From: Clostridiales bacterium
GTDB lineage: Bacteria > Bacillota > Clostridia > TANB77 > CAG-508
Assembly: GCA_019417465.1 (NCBI GenBank)
Contig: DXVF01000003.1
Location: forward strand, 1-64,000
Length of the DNA stretch: 64,000 bases
Direction of reading: 5' to 3'
The translations under genes were made by a program, and so were the position numbers. The notes beneath the pieces are model-generated. The model did not search any database. It was not told the DNA's origin and saw nothing but the letters and a program-made list of their open reading frames with translations. Below, in pieces: positions 48,334 through 59,978 of this stretch (position 1 is the first letter of the stretch; each line of letters starts with the position of its first letter).

Positions 48334-49404
48334 CTATTTTCGATAATTTAATAAAATAAATTCTTCTTTAAAGTCTTTGTATAATTTGTTTGCAAGTATA
48401 TCTGCTGTTTCTATATATATACGCTCTGTTTCACATATAATGGGAGAAACGTCAACAATATCATTTGTAGTCATTATTCTTGCACAGCCACATTTATAGA
48501 TACATCTATTCTTTAATGAACATTCATCACAAACTACTTTGCTATTTAATCTTCTTGAAAAAATTTCTCTTCGTTTTTGAATATCTATGCCATTTTCATA
48601 ATCTCCAATTGCAAACCTATCATCACCAACATATTGTATACATGGATAAAATTTTCCATCTGTATCTACAGCAATTCGATTTGCATTACAGCTGTCAACA
48701 CATTTCTTTTCTTGGATATGTAAATACATTTTTGTATCCAATGGATATATCCTTATATAATTTTTATTTTTGAATTCATTATAATAAATATCTAAAATTT
48801 TTTTATACTCTTGTTTTAATATTTCTAAAGAAGTATCATCCCAATTATCAGAATAATTAAAATTGCAAGTAATACTTTTAAATCCTAAATTCACTAAAAA
48901 GTTAATATTATTTGCTAAATTCTTAACATTATTCAAACATACAACAGGTAAAGCCATACAATTTAAATTTGATTCTATACATTTTTTAGAATTTTTTACT
49001 ACATCATCAAAACTTTCTTTATTTGCAATACTTGTTCTATTAAGGTTATGACTTTCTGCATTTCCATCTATGCTTATTCCAACTGTTATATTATTTTTTT
49101 TACAAAATTTTATAAATTCATCATCTATTAATGTTCCATTCGTAGTTAATGAATAATTAAATTTATGCTTTGAATTTTTGGTTATATTATTTCCTAGATT
49201 AACTGTATCATAGATAAGTTGCTTTTCTAATAAAGGCTCTCCACCAAAAAAAGATACAGTTGTACTTCTTTCTCTAGAATTTACTCTTTCTTTTAATAAT
49301 TTTTCTATGACATTAAAATTTATTACTTTGTTAATTTTGTTTTTTTCATAGCAATATTTACAGTTTAAATTGCATGAATTGGTTAAATAAAAAATATATT
49401 CCAT
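48334..49404 (-). CDS. Second radical SAM/SPASM peptide maturase, element cargo
   Basis: 356 residues. CxxxCxxC in CNLNCKYC near residue 11, FFGGEPLL for SAM, and a C-terminal SPASM-type Cys cluster (CDECSLKNRCIYKCGCARI). It looks like the clostridial bacteriocin-type maturases (CLI_3235-like), from motif memory only. It is 13 nt downstream of a small membrane protein, forming a two-gene minus-strand unit inside element 1 whose other genes are on the plus strand, so it is cargo. Confidence 0.8.
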   Translation of the reverse strand: MEYIFYLTNSCNLNCKYCYEKNKINKVINFNVIEKLLKERVNSRERSTTVSFFGGEPLLEKQLIYDTVNLGNNITKNSKHKFNYSLTTNGTLIDDEFIKFCKKNNITVGISIDGNAESHNLNRTSIANKESFDDVVKNSKKCIESNLNCMALPVVCLNNVKNLANNINFLVNLGFKSITCNFNYSDNWDDTSLEILKQEYKKILDIYYNEFKNKNYIRIYPLDTKMYLHIQEKKCVDSCNANRIAVDTDGKFYPCIQYVGDDRFAIGDYENGIDIQKRREIFSRRLNSKVVCDECSLKNRCIYKCGCARIMTTNDIVDVSPIICETERIYIETADILANKLYKDFKEEFILLNYRK

Positions 49405-49417
49405 TTTGCACCTTACA

Positions 49418-49822
49418 TTACATATAATTTTCTAGGTAATATATAAATATAGATGTAATTACAATAATAGCTATACTTATACCAAAAATCCACCATTTAA
49501 TTTTTCTATGTTTATTTAATTTCTTTATATTTTCTTTCATTCCGTTTTCATTTGTGCATTTATTTATTTTCATTTTATTTATAATCAATAATATTGTTGA
49601 AAGTATTGTTATGAAGATAGATATACTTCTTATTAGTTTGCAGATTTTTATTGGAAATATATTTGATGGTACTGCAACATAACATATTACAGCTACAGGA
49701 ATAACTTCTCCTGGAGTAATAGTTGCAACTAATAACATTTCTTTCATATAATTAGATTTTGGCACTTCCTTTATAGTCGGATATAATGCTTCATTTTTTT
49801 CTTTTATTGGTTTTAATTCCAT
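49418..49822 (-). CDS. Small membrane protein paired with radical SAM enzyme
   Basis: 134 residues from the ATG at 49822 (AAGGA upstream). A soluble N-terminus of about 30 residues (MELKPIKEKNEALYPTIKEV...) is followed by three hydrophobic segments (about 30-48, 58-78, 108-130) with a Lys/Asn-rich loop. Not recognised. Because it precedes the radical SAM gene by 13 nt it may be substrate, exporter or immunity partner. No in-frame CGG. Confidence 0.6.
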   Translation of the reverse strand: MELKPIKEKNEALYPTIKEVPKSNYMKEMLLVATITPGEVIPVAVICYVAVPSNIFPIKICKLIRSISIFITILSTILLIINKMKINKCTNENGMKENIKKLNKHRKIKWWIFGISIAIIVITSIFIYYLENYM

Positions 49823-49840
49823 ATAATTAATTCCTTTCAA

Positions 49841-50441
49841 ATAAAATCTATGTTTATTATAACATAAAAAATTATTTTAGCAATTATTTTTCCATGTTTT
49901 TCTAAATTTCATTGACATCAATGCATTTTGATGATATATTGTAACTACCATTTATTATGGTAACTGAAAAATTAAATAATGACGCATGTAATGAGTTACT
50001 TGGCAGAAGGTATTAAGTTATTTTCGAAGTTCTGGGTTTAACTCGCTCCGCTATGTCAAAAGGGTGGATTTTAAATATATAATAAATAGAAAAGAGAAAT
50101 ATTAATCCAATTGAAATAATACTGACAGGAGATGTGCAGATAAAATTAGAACAAAATTTTTAAAAAATTTATGTTGCTAATTTTATTTGTTATTCCAGCC
50201 AGTTTTTTTATTGTGTAAAAACACAATAAAAAACCGCTGATAAAATTTTTAGCAGATATGCTTAAAATTTTTCAGTGACAAAATTAGTTGCTTTTTAGCA
50301 AGTAATTTTGTAAGCCTCGCAGAGCCCACGACATCTTTGCAAACGAAGTTTGAAAGTGTCATAGTGGGTTAGATACTTTCAATGAAAGTTATCTAACACT
50401 GCTCCCTGCAGTCGCCTGTATATCTGCGGAAAGGATTTCAA
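49841..50441. other. Non-coding region upstream of mob, probable oriT
   Basis: 600 bases without a gene. It contains a strong hairpin (GTTTTTTTATTGTG with its complement, about 50201-50234), an imperfect palindrome AGATACTTTC...GAAAGTTATCT (about 50372-50395) and GC-richer stretches near 50300-50420. Position directly before a Mob/Pre relaxase is where such relaxases have their origin of transfer. The nick site is not identified. Confidence 0.45.
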
Positions 50442-51728
50442 ATGGAAAAACAACATTTCTCTGTAGCAAGAGTTGCTACACATACTAAAGAAAATATCAG
50501 TAAATTTGAAAGACATGATGAAAGAAAAAATACAACTTATTCTAATACAAATATAGTTGCTGAAAGAACACCAATGAATATTTATTTTAAAAGATATGAC
50601 TCTACTCTAAATCAAAAATTTGATGAAATGGTTAAATCAGGTCAAATATCTACAAGAGGTTTAAAATCAAATGCAAAAATATATAATGAACTAGTTTTTG
50701 ATGTTAACTCTCTATATTTTGAAGAAAATGGTGGTTATGAATTTGCAAAAAGATTTTATGAAAAAGCATATAACTTTGCTGAAAAAGAAATGGGAACTGA
50801 AAATATTTTAACTGCTGTACTTCATGCTGATGAATTAAATACTGCACTTACAGAAGAATTTGGTAAAGAAATTTATCATTACCATCTTCATATTATAGCT
50901 ATTCCTGTTGTGAAGAAAGAAATTAAATATTCCAAAAGATGCAAAGACAAATCTTTAGTTGGTAAAACAAAAGAAATAATCAATCAAGTAAGCCATAGCA
51001 AGAAATGGAAATCTGAACAAGCCAAAGATTTGCAAGGCAATCCCCTATATGATGAAAAAGGAAAACCTATTTTAATTAAATCATATAGCCTATTACAAGA
51101 CAGATTTTTTCAATATATGTTTGATAATGGTTATAGAGGTTTTGTAAGAGGTATTAAAGGAAGTACAGCTGAACACCTTGAAAATCTTGATTATAAAATA
51201 AAAAAAGATAAAGAAAGACTTAAAGAAATATCAAACAAAATTGAAGAAAAAGAAACAACTTTTGATAATATCATGAAATTTGATAAACAAATTAAAGGTG
51301 TGTCAGATTTAGGAAAACAAAAAAGGTTTTCTAAAAAGATTGAATTAGAGCCACAGGACTATGAGGACTTAGTTAATTATGCTAAAAAAGGAATTGTAGC
51401 AGATAAAGAAATTTATGAACGAGATACTAGAATTGAAAACTTAAGAAACACCTTAAATAGATGGATAGAAAAATATGATGTTTTGGTAGAAAAAACAAGA
51501 GATTACTTCCATGCTATAAAACTTGCACCACAAAGAGTTGCAGATTTCTTTAAAAGTCTATTTGATAAAGAAAAACAAGATGAATTAGAAAGACAACGAA
51601 TTGAACAAGAAAAATTAGAAGCTGAAAGAAAAGCTCGTGAAGAAGCTAGAGAAAAAGAAAGATTAGAAAAACAAAAACTGAAGGACTCTCCTGAATATAA
51701 GAAAAGGAGGGCTAGTTATGAACGATAA
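50442..51728 (+). CDS. MobV-type relaxase (Mob/Pre, TnpZ-like)
   Basis: 428 residues. N-terminal ARVATHTKENISKFERHDERKN, then the metal-binding HxH in EIYHYHLHIIAIPV, and a long charged coiled-coil C-terminus; this is the Mob_Pre family. It nicks at oriT to allow transfer by a helper conjugation system. Tn4451-type elements carry a homologue (TnpZ). Overlaps the next small gene by 11 nt. Confidence 0.9.
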   Translation: MEKQHFSVARVATHTKENISKFERHDERKNTTYSNTNIVAERTPMNIYFKRYDSTLNQKFDEMVKSGQISTRGLKSNAKIYNELVFDVNSLYFEENGGYEFAKRFYEKAYNFAEKEMGTENILTAVLHADELNTALTEEFGKEIYHYHLHIIAIPVVKKEIKYSKRCKDKSLVGKTKEIINQVSHSKKWKSEQAKDLQGNPLYDEKGKPILIKSYSLLQDRFFQYMFDNGYRGFVRGIKGSTAEHLENLDYKIKKDKERLKEISNKIEEKETTFDNIMKFDKQIKGVSDLGKQKRFSKKIELEPQDYEDLVNYAKKGIVADKEIYERDTRIENLRNTLNRWIEKYDVLVEKTRDYFHAIKLAPQRVADFFKSLFDKEKQDELERQRIEQEKLEAERKAREEAREKERLEKQKLKDSPEYKKRRASYER

Positions 51729-51984
51729 TAATGAAAAAATATATAGAATTGAACTAACTAATGAAGAATATAAGTTTTTAGAAAATCTTAGAAATGAACT
51801 CTATAATAAACTTGAAAAAATGAATAAAGAAGAACTTATAGAATATTTTAATGACTTATACCCAGAACAAAAGTTGAACTTTGAAAAACAAATAAAAGGT
51901 AAGACATATAAGGTAAACACCTACTTTAATGAGAATTCTGAATATACCATATTACAAATTCTTTTTGAAATATTAAGAAAATAA
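51718..51984 (+). CDS. Unknown 88-aa element protein
   Basis: 88 residues, acidic and helical (LTNEEYKFLENLRNELYNKLEKM). GGAGG in the end of mob is its ribosome site, so it is coupled to mob. Not recognised; position between mob and recombinase suggests a role in transfer or excision control. Confidence 0.6.
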   Translation: MNDNNEKIYRIELTNEEYKFLENLRNELYNKLEKMNKEELIEYFNDLYPEQKLNFEKQIKGKTYKVNTYFNENSEYTILQILFEILRK

Positions 51985-52004
51985 AAATTTTATTAGATTT
52001 TTAG

Positions 52005-53759
<1,755 letters not shown>

Positions 53760-53780
53760 TATTGAAATAACTTATTTTAT

Positions 53781-53821
53781 GGGGAGAATGATTTTAGTGT
53801 ACTTAACTAAATCGTTCTCCC
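53781..53821. terminator. Hairpin at the right end of element 1
   Basis: GGGAGAATGATTT-AGT pairs with ACTAAATCGTTCTCCC. Its loop region contains the 13-bp right terminal repeat AGTGTACTTAACT (53796-53808), the inverse of 46806-46818. Confidence 0.6.
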
Positions 53822-54199
53822 TTATGAGTTTTGACATTCTATCAAAGCTCATAGTCTCTGCTATGCAATGTATCTCTTGCTGAAAGAGTACAAAAAAGAA
53901 TCAACCCTTAAAGATTGATTCTTACATTATATCTGTTTTATTGTTCGAACAGATAGGTCATTGGTGCCTTAGCGAAGGACGTATGCGAAAAACGTCTTAC
54001 GCAAAAGTACATTATTATCCGTTTCAAAATTAGTTATAGTAATAATTTAAAATAAATGTATACCCACATCGGTGTTTTTTTGTCTATTACTATGTTTTTA
54101 ATTTAACATAATTTTTTATGTTTGGCAATACCTTAATAAAATTTGTATATTTTCATAATCATTATATTGTATTGTTTCAGTTAACGTTTTTTCTCTCTA
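53822..54199. other. Gene-free junction between the two mobile elements
   Basis: About 380 bases without a gene. A hairpin AAGAATCAA...TTGATTCTT lies at about 53896-53923, followed by TACATT. The remainder includes GC-richer remnants (53950-54000) that look like degraded coding or att sequence. Confidence 0.5.
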
Positions 54200-55324
54200 T
54201 TATGATATCTCTGAAAATTTGAAATATAATTTTTTATTTGTATTTATTCTATAAACTCCATTTCCATTTTTTAGGCTTAAATGAATATATGACTGCATTG
54301 GCGTTTGTCTCCTTAATTTCACAATTTCATCTATGTCCTTAATAATTAATTCCTCTTTTATAATTGTACTGAAATACATTAAAAATTCTTCTGCTGTTAT
54401 ATTAGGATTAAGTGCAATCATATTTTGAGTTGTTTCAAAAAAGAATTTATTTCTACTATCGCTATATACATTTGGCTCCGAAGATCTATATAATTCTATT
54501 CCATCTATATTTATCTTTTCGTATTTACTTTCTAAATTTTTATTTGATTTATATTGTATATTGGTATTTTCTATTTGACTCATACTTATTATTATTGGAG
54601 ATCCTTTACATATCTGAAATATTTTATTTGGATATACTATCATTTCACTTTTTATTATTTTGTTTCTTAAATCTATACAATTTATCATTATATTTCCAAA
54701 ACTAATATTCTCTTTAAATATTAATATATCAACTTTTTTATCACAAATTTCTTGTATTTTTTTTACTAAATTATAGTCTTTATAAATCTCATATTTTTCT
54801 AATTTTAATCCATTTGTATCTACTATTTTTGAAAAATATTCTCCTTTATCGTTAGTATATACTTGGCAGAAATCTTCAACTTCTATTATCAATCCAAAAA
54901 TTTTTCCTATTGAATAATTTATCTTATAAGTATCTAGTCTTAATAATTTCTGCTCTATCATATCCATTAGATTTTTTCTCATATATCTTATATTACTTCT
55001 AATGTCTTCATCTGAAAAAGTTAAAGTACCAAATATATTACTTTTATATCTTGATTTTCTATCTACTTTGTTTTTTATCACTTTTCCCATAGAAAAGCAT
55101 TTTTTGTTTTTGTTATACTTTCTTTCATAACTATCAATAGAAAACTTTTCAAAATAATACTGCTTATATGCATAGTCTGGTCCACCCTTTTTATCTAACT
55201 CTTCTAAATAGATTAAGTTTCTTAGTACTTCTAATATGTCATCATCACATTTATTTATTTTATTAACTGCTTTAGCATTTCTTATTTCTTCTAAAAATTT
55301 ACTTTCATTTATACTATTATCCAT
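54200..55324 (-). CDS. Unknown 374-aa protein in accessory region
   Basis: Not recognised. About 374 residues from the ATG at 55324 (a GTG lies 9 nt upstream). Soluble, Lys/Asn/Ile-rich, with GPDYAYKQYYFEKF near residue 50 and NITAEEFLMYFSTIIKEEL near 320. It follows the second DinD-like gene by 15 nt and probably shares its transcript. The composition is as AT-rich as the host. Confidence 0.55.
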   Translation of the reverse strand: MDNSINESKFLEEIRNAKAVNKINKCDDDILEVLRNLIYLEELDKKGGPDYAYKQYYFEKFSIDSYERKYNKNKKCFSMGKVIKNKVDRKSRYKSNIFGTLTFSDEDIRSNIRYMRKNLMDMIEQKLLRLDTYKINYSIGKIFGLIIEVEDFCQVYTNDKGEYFSKIVDTNGLKLEKYEIYKDYNLVKKIQEICDKKVDILIFKENISFGNIMINCIDLRNKIIKSEMIVYPNKIFQICKGSPIIISMSQIENTNIQYKSNKNLESKYEKINIDGIELYRSSEPNVYSDSRNKFFFETTQNMIALNPNITAEEFLMYFSTIIKEELIIKDIDEIVKLRRQTPMQSYIHLSLKNGNGVYRINTNKKLYFKFSEIS

Positions 55325-55339
55325 TTGTACCACAATTCT

Positions 55340-56176
55340 TTATTTATTTTTTAGACTTCTTTTATTTTCTTTTTCCAGCTGTTTCAAACTCTTTTTAGGG
55401 GTAGGTAAATTCTCTGGCATAGTTCCACCATTTTTAGCAATTACTTCTCTGATATTTTTTCCAATATTATAATGAGTTTCGTTTGCTTCTTTTTCGCTTT
55501 GTATATTATCTTTTTTCAATTTTTGTTCTGTTTGTGAAATTCTAAATAAATTTGCAATAAGTTCATCACTTCCCATATTATCTAAAATATCTTCTCTATA
55601 TCTTAATCCTTTTCTTTTAGCAATGTCATTAGCTGTTTCTCCATTATATAAACCTTTATAACCATAATTATGAAATTTATCAAAATTCTTAACTCCTGCA
55701 TTTTTAGCTGTTTGATTAAGTGAATAATTGCCTTTTTTAGTTAAATTTCTTTGATAAAATCTCTTTTCATCTTCTGTTAATGAATTATACTCTTTTTCGC
55801 TAATTTCTTGTTTTCTAGTTTGTATCGCAAAATATGTTTGAGCAAGAGCAACAATTTTTAATCTTGGATTTGCATTTTGGGCTATAAGATAGCAAGCATA
55901 TCGTGTTAATTTATAATCTTTTTGTTCTCTTTTCGCACCAGAGCCGATTTCTACCATTTTGTTGTCAACAACGAAATGGTCAATGTCAGTTATTTCAGAG
56001 TTTTGACAAGCTATTTTTGCTTTTTCAATTACTGCGTCAAAATATCTCCAATCTTTATAACTTAAAACTTTCATTAGTTCTCTTGCATACCAATATTCAA
56101 TTCCATTTTCATCAATGTGTTTTATATCTTCAAAGGTTTGATTTGTATAATTTTCATTATTATCTAATTTGTCCAT
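55340..56176 (-). CDS. DinD-like protein, paralogue without CGG site
   Basis: 278 residues. GGAGATG upstream of the ATG. Very similar to 45670-46495 over the whole length (FEDIKHIDENGIEYWYARELM, GLYNGETANDIAKRKGLRYRED). The end reads AKNGGTMPENLPTPKKSL in one continuous frame, which is the natural control for the shift site in the first copy. DinD-like proteins are typical of mobile DNA; function is not established. Confidence 0.88.
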   Translation of the reverse strand: MDKLDNNENYTNQTFEDIKHIDENGIEYWYARELMKVLSYKDWRYFDAVIEKAKIACQNSEITDIDHFVVDNKMVEIGSGAKREQKDYKLTRYACYLIAQNANPRLKIVALAQTYFAIQTRKQEISEKEYNSLTEDEKRFYQRNLTKKGNYSLNQTAKNAGVKNFDKFHNYGYKGLYNGETANDIAKRKGLRYREDILDNMGSDELIANLFRISQTEQKLKKDNIQSEKEANETHYNIGKNIREVIAKNGGTMPENLPTPKKSLKQLEKENKRSLKNK

Positions 56177-56262
56177 TTAAAATCATCTCCATTTCGTATT
56201 ATTGGCTATTCTATTACAATATTAAACAAATCGCAATATATTTACGAAAATCCGTTTTTGTT

Positions 56263-57108
56263 TTATGTTTTTAATTTTCCCCAACCTATTTTCATTTCTT
56301 TATTTTTAAGTAATTGCTGTTTTAATAATTTTTGTAAAGAAGTATCTTCTATTAAATCATTATAATTGTTACATTCCTGTACATTAAAAACAAAATTTAA
56401 TATATCTTTAGTTGCATCTAGTCCATCTTTTACTTCAAATAAATTATAAAACTTTGCAATATTTGAGTTTTTATCTATAATAGCATTTATTTGATTACTC
56501 AATAGCCAAGAATAACATCTATATTCTGGATTTCTTATATTAAAATATTTTTCAATTTCTTGTTTCGAATCTTTAATTGATTGTAATACTTTTTCTATTT
56601 CTAAGTTTTCACCAGATGGTATATGTATTTTAATATGATTTTCACATCTCTCGTATTGTAATCTTCCAACTTCTATTAATTTTGTATTAATAAAATATGC
56701 TGCCCAAATCATTTGTGAAATTCTAATTCCTTCTAATTTTCTAACAAAAATATCATTCGTTAATGCTTCTTTAACTCTTTGCTTATATAATTCCTTTTTC
56801 TCATTTTCATAGTTTTTAATTTTCATATTTTTACAATGTATTTCATACCCCAATAATACCAATACGTTTGTTATATAAGGATTATATTGTTCACCAAAAA
56901 GATTAATCATGCTTTGTCCTTTCCAAAGAGTATCAATCTTAAATGATTTATCAGTATATAATATATTATAAATTTCTTCTGCTTTAATATTAAAATCTTT
57001 TGTTTCATTAACATCTTTAACACATTTATAACATTTATTTCGATAATTAACATCGTCTATTTGATAATATTTTAAAGCATTATCAATCACAGATACTTCA
57101 AATTTCAT
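56263..57108 (-). CDS. Acyltransferase-like (DUF5596-type?) protein
   Basis: 281 residues. The C-terminal half (GRLQYERCENHIKIHIPSG, then RCYSWLL and FEVKDG) recalls proteins annotated as acyltransferase-domain DUF5596 in clostridia; this is a weak match from memory. It overlaps the beta-lactamase-like gene by 4 nt (ATGA), so the two are coupled. No membrane segment or signal peptide. Confidence 0.5.
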   Translation of the reverse strand: MKFEVSVIDNALKYYQIDDVNYRNKCYKCVKDVNETKDFNIKAEEIYNILYTDKSFKIDTLWKGQSMINLFGEQYNPYITNVLVLLGYEIHCKNMKIKNYENEKKELYKQRVKEALTNDIFVRKLEGIRISQMIWAAYFINTKLIEVGRLQYERCENHIKIHIPSGENLEIEKVLQSIKDSKQEIEKYFNIRNPEYRCYSWLLSNQINAIIDKNSNIAKFYNLFEVKDGLDATKDILNFVFNVQECNNYNDLIEDTSLQKLLKQQLLKNKEMKIGWGKLKT

Positions 57109-57926
57109 TGAATTGTTCCCTTTCTTATAAATTCATTAAAAATAAGATTACTAATCTTTCTTCCTTGACTATAAACATATTCATCGTTTCTATAATCCTT
57201 ATCTTTAAAATCTTTGATAAAAATCGTTAAAATATAGTTTCCATACTTAGTTGATACAATTCCTCCGTCATTTCTAACAGATTGATATTTTCCACTTTTA
57301 GTAACTATATAATTTACGATTGGGTTTTCTACTTCTTTATAAACTTTGTCTATTCCATCTCCAACCATTTCATGATATTTTTGATTTTTTATTATATCTA
57401 TTATTTCCTGTGTTATCTCTTTGTCAAATAGTTCGTAATCATTTAATTTCTTCCATGCTAAATAATAATCATAAGCTGTAGTTTCTGAAAACACTTCATC
57501 TTCTACTGATTTGAATTCACTATATAATTTGGTATCTTTACACTCAATATTTTCTATCGTTTTATTTATTTTATCTATTCTCAAAAAGTCGATTAACATA
57601 TTAGTTGCTACATTATCACTTATGATTATCATTAAAGTTGCAATATCAAGAATAGGAAGTTTTATGCCTTTTGATAAATATCTCATTACTCCACTACCAT
57701 TTACATAGTGCTTGTCTAAATATGTAAGCTCTGTTTCTCTATGTATTGTTCCATTACTTATTTGATTAAATAATTCTATTAAAATAAATATTTTTATACA
57801 GCTTGCTGAGTTATATTTTTCTTTTTCATTTATCTTTAATACATTACCATTTAAATCATCATAATAAACTGCTACTTTACCATCAAAATTAACTAAACTA
57901 TCCTTTATTACTTTTTCTATATTCAT
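57105..57926 (-). CDS. Beta-lactamase-like serine hydrolase without signal peptide
   Basis: 273 residues from the ATG at 57926. Class A-type motifs in order: SxxK in SASCIKIF, SDN in IISDNVATN and KSG in TKSGKYQSVRNDGG. A convincing ExxLN omega-loop motif is not seen. No signal peptide is present, so it would act in the cytoplasm, which is odd for a lactamase. It is coupled to the acyltransferase-like gene, suggesting a paired reaction rather than antibiotic resistance. Confidence 0.75.
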   Translation of the reverse strand: MNIEKVIKDSLVNFDGKVAVYYDDLNGNVLKINEKEKYNSASCIKIFILIELFNQISNGTIHRETELTYLDKHYVNGSGVMRYLSKGIKLPILDIATLMIIISDNVATNMLIDFLRIDKINKTIENIECKDTKLYSEFKSVEDEVFSETTAYDYYLAWKKLNDYELFDKEITQEIIDIIKNQKYHEMVGDGIDKVYKEVENPIVNYIVTKSGKYQSVRNDGGIVSTKYGNYILTIFIKDFKDKDYRNDEYVYSQGRKISNLIFNEFIRKGTIQ

Positions 57927-58032
57927 AATTAAATTCTCCAATCTTCAAAATAATATCTTTGATTGTCTTATTTATACCATAAAACCACTATAAAAACAAT
58001 TATTTTACAAATATTAGCGTTGAAAATATAGT

Positions 58033-58064
58033 AAGGTTGTTACTTTTTTATATATAACAACCTT
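58033..58064 (-). terminator. Terminator after the element 2 relaxase
   Basis: AAGGTTGTTA pairs with TAACAACCTT around a 12-nt A/T loop, 9 nt past the relaxase stop. Confidence 0.65.
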
Positions 58065-58072
58065 TAATATTC

Positions 58073-59443
58073 TTATCTTGCATTTCTGTCTTTTTTCTTT
58101 GTTTTACTAATATCTTCTTGCCCTTTTTTCATCTGTTGTTCAATCTTTATAACTTCTTTAATCTTTGGTGTATCTTCTAAAATATAGTTTGCTGTTTTTA
58201 AATTTTTTCTATACTTATTTAACATTGTAGTGCATTCATCTCGTTTTATTTTATATTCCTTTATTAAATTATCAACTTTACAATTTCTCAGCTTATTTCT
58301 GTATTTTTGCCTTAAATTAGTAACATCTTCAATATCTTTTTCAGTTTGTGAAATATAACTTTTTACATCTTCTGTTGTTTTTAGTTTTTCTGTTACAATA
58401 AGTCTAATTTCATTAGAATATCGTTCCATTTTTCTTACTTCTTGTTTCATTTCTGGAGATAGTGGCTTATAGCTTTCTCGTTTTGGTAATAGTCCTAATA
58501 AATGAAATAATAATAGAAAAAGTACATCAATCCCATTCATTTTACTAATATCTTTGAATTTTCCTTTATATTTGTAAACTTTGTATTTTTGCTTTTTGTT
58601 TTTAGGATGTATATATTCCATATATCTATTTTGATAATAATATGGATTGTGTTCAACTTTATTAGCAATATTCTTTGGTAAATATTGCTCTCCTAAATGA
58701 TACATTCTTACTGTTTGTTTATCATTTATTGAACGGATTGTTGGATATTTTCTATTATAATCATCATTGATTATATAACCTTTTTTAAGCATTATCTTTT
58801 TAAATTGCCCATAATTTATACACATTTCCATTGTTTCATTAATAACTTGCCTCATTACATTATACTTTGTTGGTTCTCCTCGTTTTTCTGCAAAATATAT
58901 ACTTCTTGGTGTTTTTCCTGTTGGCTTTTCAATAACTGTTAGTCCGTATTCTCTACATAGTTCATCTGATAACTCTCTGAAACGATAATATGCTCCTTTA
59001 TTACAATTAAACTTTTTGCCCGTAAATATATTAACTGAATTTACTACAAAATGGTTATGATATGTGCCTGTATTGAAATGAGTTGCAACTACTACTTGAT
59101 ATTCACTCCACATTTTTTCTGCTAGTTCTACTCCAATTTTGTGTGCTAATTCTGGCGATATTTCTCCTGTTTTGAAACTTTGGTATGCGTGATAAGCAAC
59201 ATTTCCTGTACATTTATCAAATCTATTTTGAACTAGCGTCATTTCTTCATAAGCTGTTTTTGCTTTACAATTTACTCCTGTTACATACATAGTTTTTTCA
59301 TTTTTATCAATAGTTTTCTCTTCATCTTCTGCATATTTTAATACTTGTTTTAAATCAGAAAATGTTGTTTTTTCTGGATTTTTTGCATAGTTTATTACTC
59401 GAGATATGCTATCTTTAATTGCCCATATTTTTGTTGTTGCCAT
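58073..59443 (-). CDS. MOBP-type relaxase of element 2
   Basis: 456 residues. VirD2/MobA-like relaxase: N-terminal IWAIKDSISRVINYAKNPEKT, and the metal-binding His motif VATHFNTGTYHNHFVVNSVN. The C-terminal part is charged and coiled. It overlaps mobC by 29 nt. With mobC and the recombinase it defines an integrative mobilizable element different in relaxase family from element 1. Confidence 0.9.
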   Translation of the reverse strand: MATTKIWAIKDSISRVINYAKNPEKTTFSDLKQVLKYAEDEEKTIDKNEKTMYVTGVNCKAKTAYEEMTLVQNRFDKCTGNVAYHAYQSFKTGEISPELAHKIGVELAEKMWSEYQVVVATHFNTGTYHNHFVVNSVNIFTGKKFNCNKGAYYRFRELSDELCREYGLTVIEKPTGKTPRSIYFAEKRGEPTKYNVMRQVINETMEMCINYGQFKKIMLKKGYIINDDYNRKYPTIRSINDKQTVRMYHLGEQYLPKNIANKVEHNPYYYQNRYMEYIHPKNKKQKYKVYKYKGKFKDISKMNGIDVLFLLLFHLLGLLPKRESYKPLSPEMKQEVRKMERYSNEIRLIVTEKLKTTEDVKSYISQTEKDIEDVTNLRQKYRNKLRNCKVDNLIKEYKIKRDECTTMLNKYRKNLKTANYILEDTPKIKEVIKIEQQMKKGQEDISKTKKKDRNAR

Positions 59444-59735
59444 TTACATCATCTCCGTTTTTATAATTATATATATCCAAAAAATCACTTTGCATTTTTG
59501 TTATTTTTTCTTTTATTTCTTCAACATTCATATAAGAAATTTCATTTTTTAATTCAACAATTCCTGTATAAATTTTATAAATTCTTTCATCTGGTATTGC
59601 ATAAATTTCTTGTTTCAAGCCTGATTTTCTTAAATAAGCTGATAAATTTAATCCACTCTTTTTAGCATTTCTTTTTAATTTTTTCTTCTCGCTTTCACTT
59701 ACTCTAACATTAATTCCTATTGTTCTATTTCTCAT
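59415..59735 (-). CDS. MobC-like relaxosome accessory protein
   Basis: 106 residues: INVRVSESEKKKLKRNAKKSGLNLSAYLRKSGL is the ribbon-helix-helix start of MobC proteins (landmark over residues 8-40). It binds oriT DNA and assists the relaxase encoded next. A CGG triplet at 59455-59457 is out of frame. Confidence 0.85.
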   Translation of the reverse strand: MRNRTIGINVRVSESEKKKLKRNAKKSGLNLSAYLRKSGLKQEIYAIPDERIYKIYTGIVELKNEISYMNVEEIKEKITKMQSDFLDIYNYKNGDDVNGNNKNMGN

Positions 59736-59978
59736 AATTTTTCACTTCCTTTTTATTTCATTTTTTATAAAATCTTTCTTAAAATCTTTCTATCTTTTAT
59801 TTAATTTTAATTCTTATTTTTAATTTTTTCCTTTTATAAAAGTAGGGGTTAAAGGGGATAAGAATCCCCTTTCAGCGTAAGTTGTCGGTTTTTGTGGCAA
59901 CACAAAACCTATGCTCGCTACACTTATAGACATTAAATTTGGCTATACATTTGGCTGTTTGCTCCTATTAGCATTTTC
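59736..59978. other. Non-coding region upstream of mobC, possible oriT of element 2
   Basis: 240 bases without a gene. A hairpin AAAGGGGAT/ATCCCCTTT (59851-59872) and a short repeat GGTTTTTGTG/CACAAAACC nearby lie upstream of mobC, the usual place for oriT. Nick site not identified. Confidence 0.4.
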
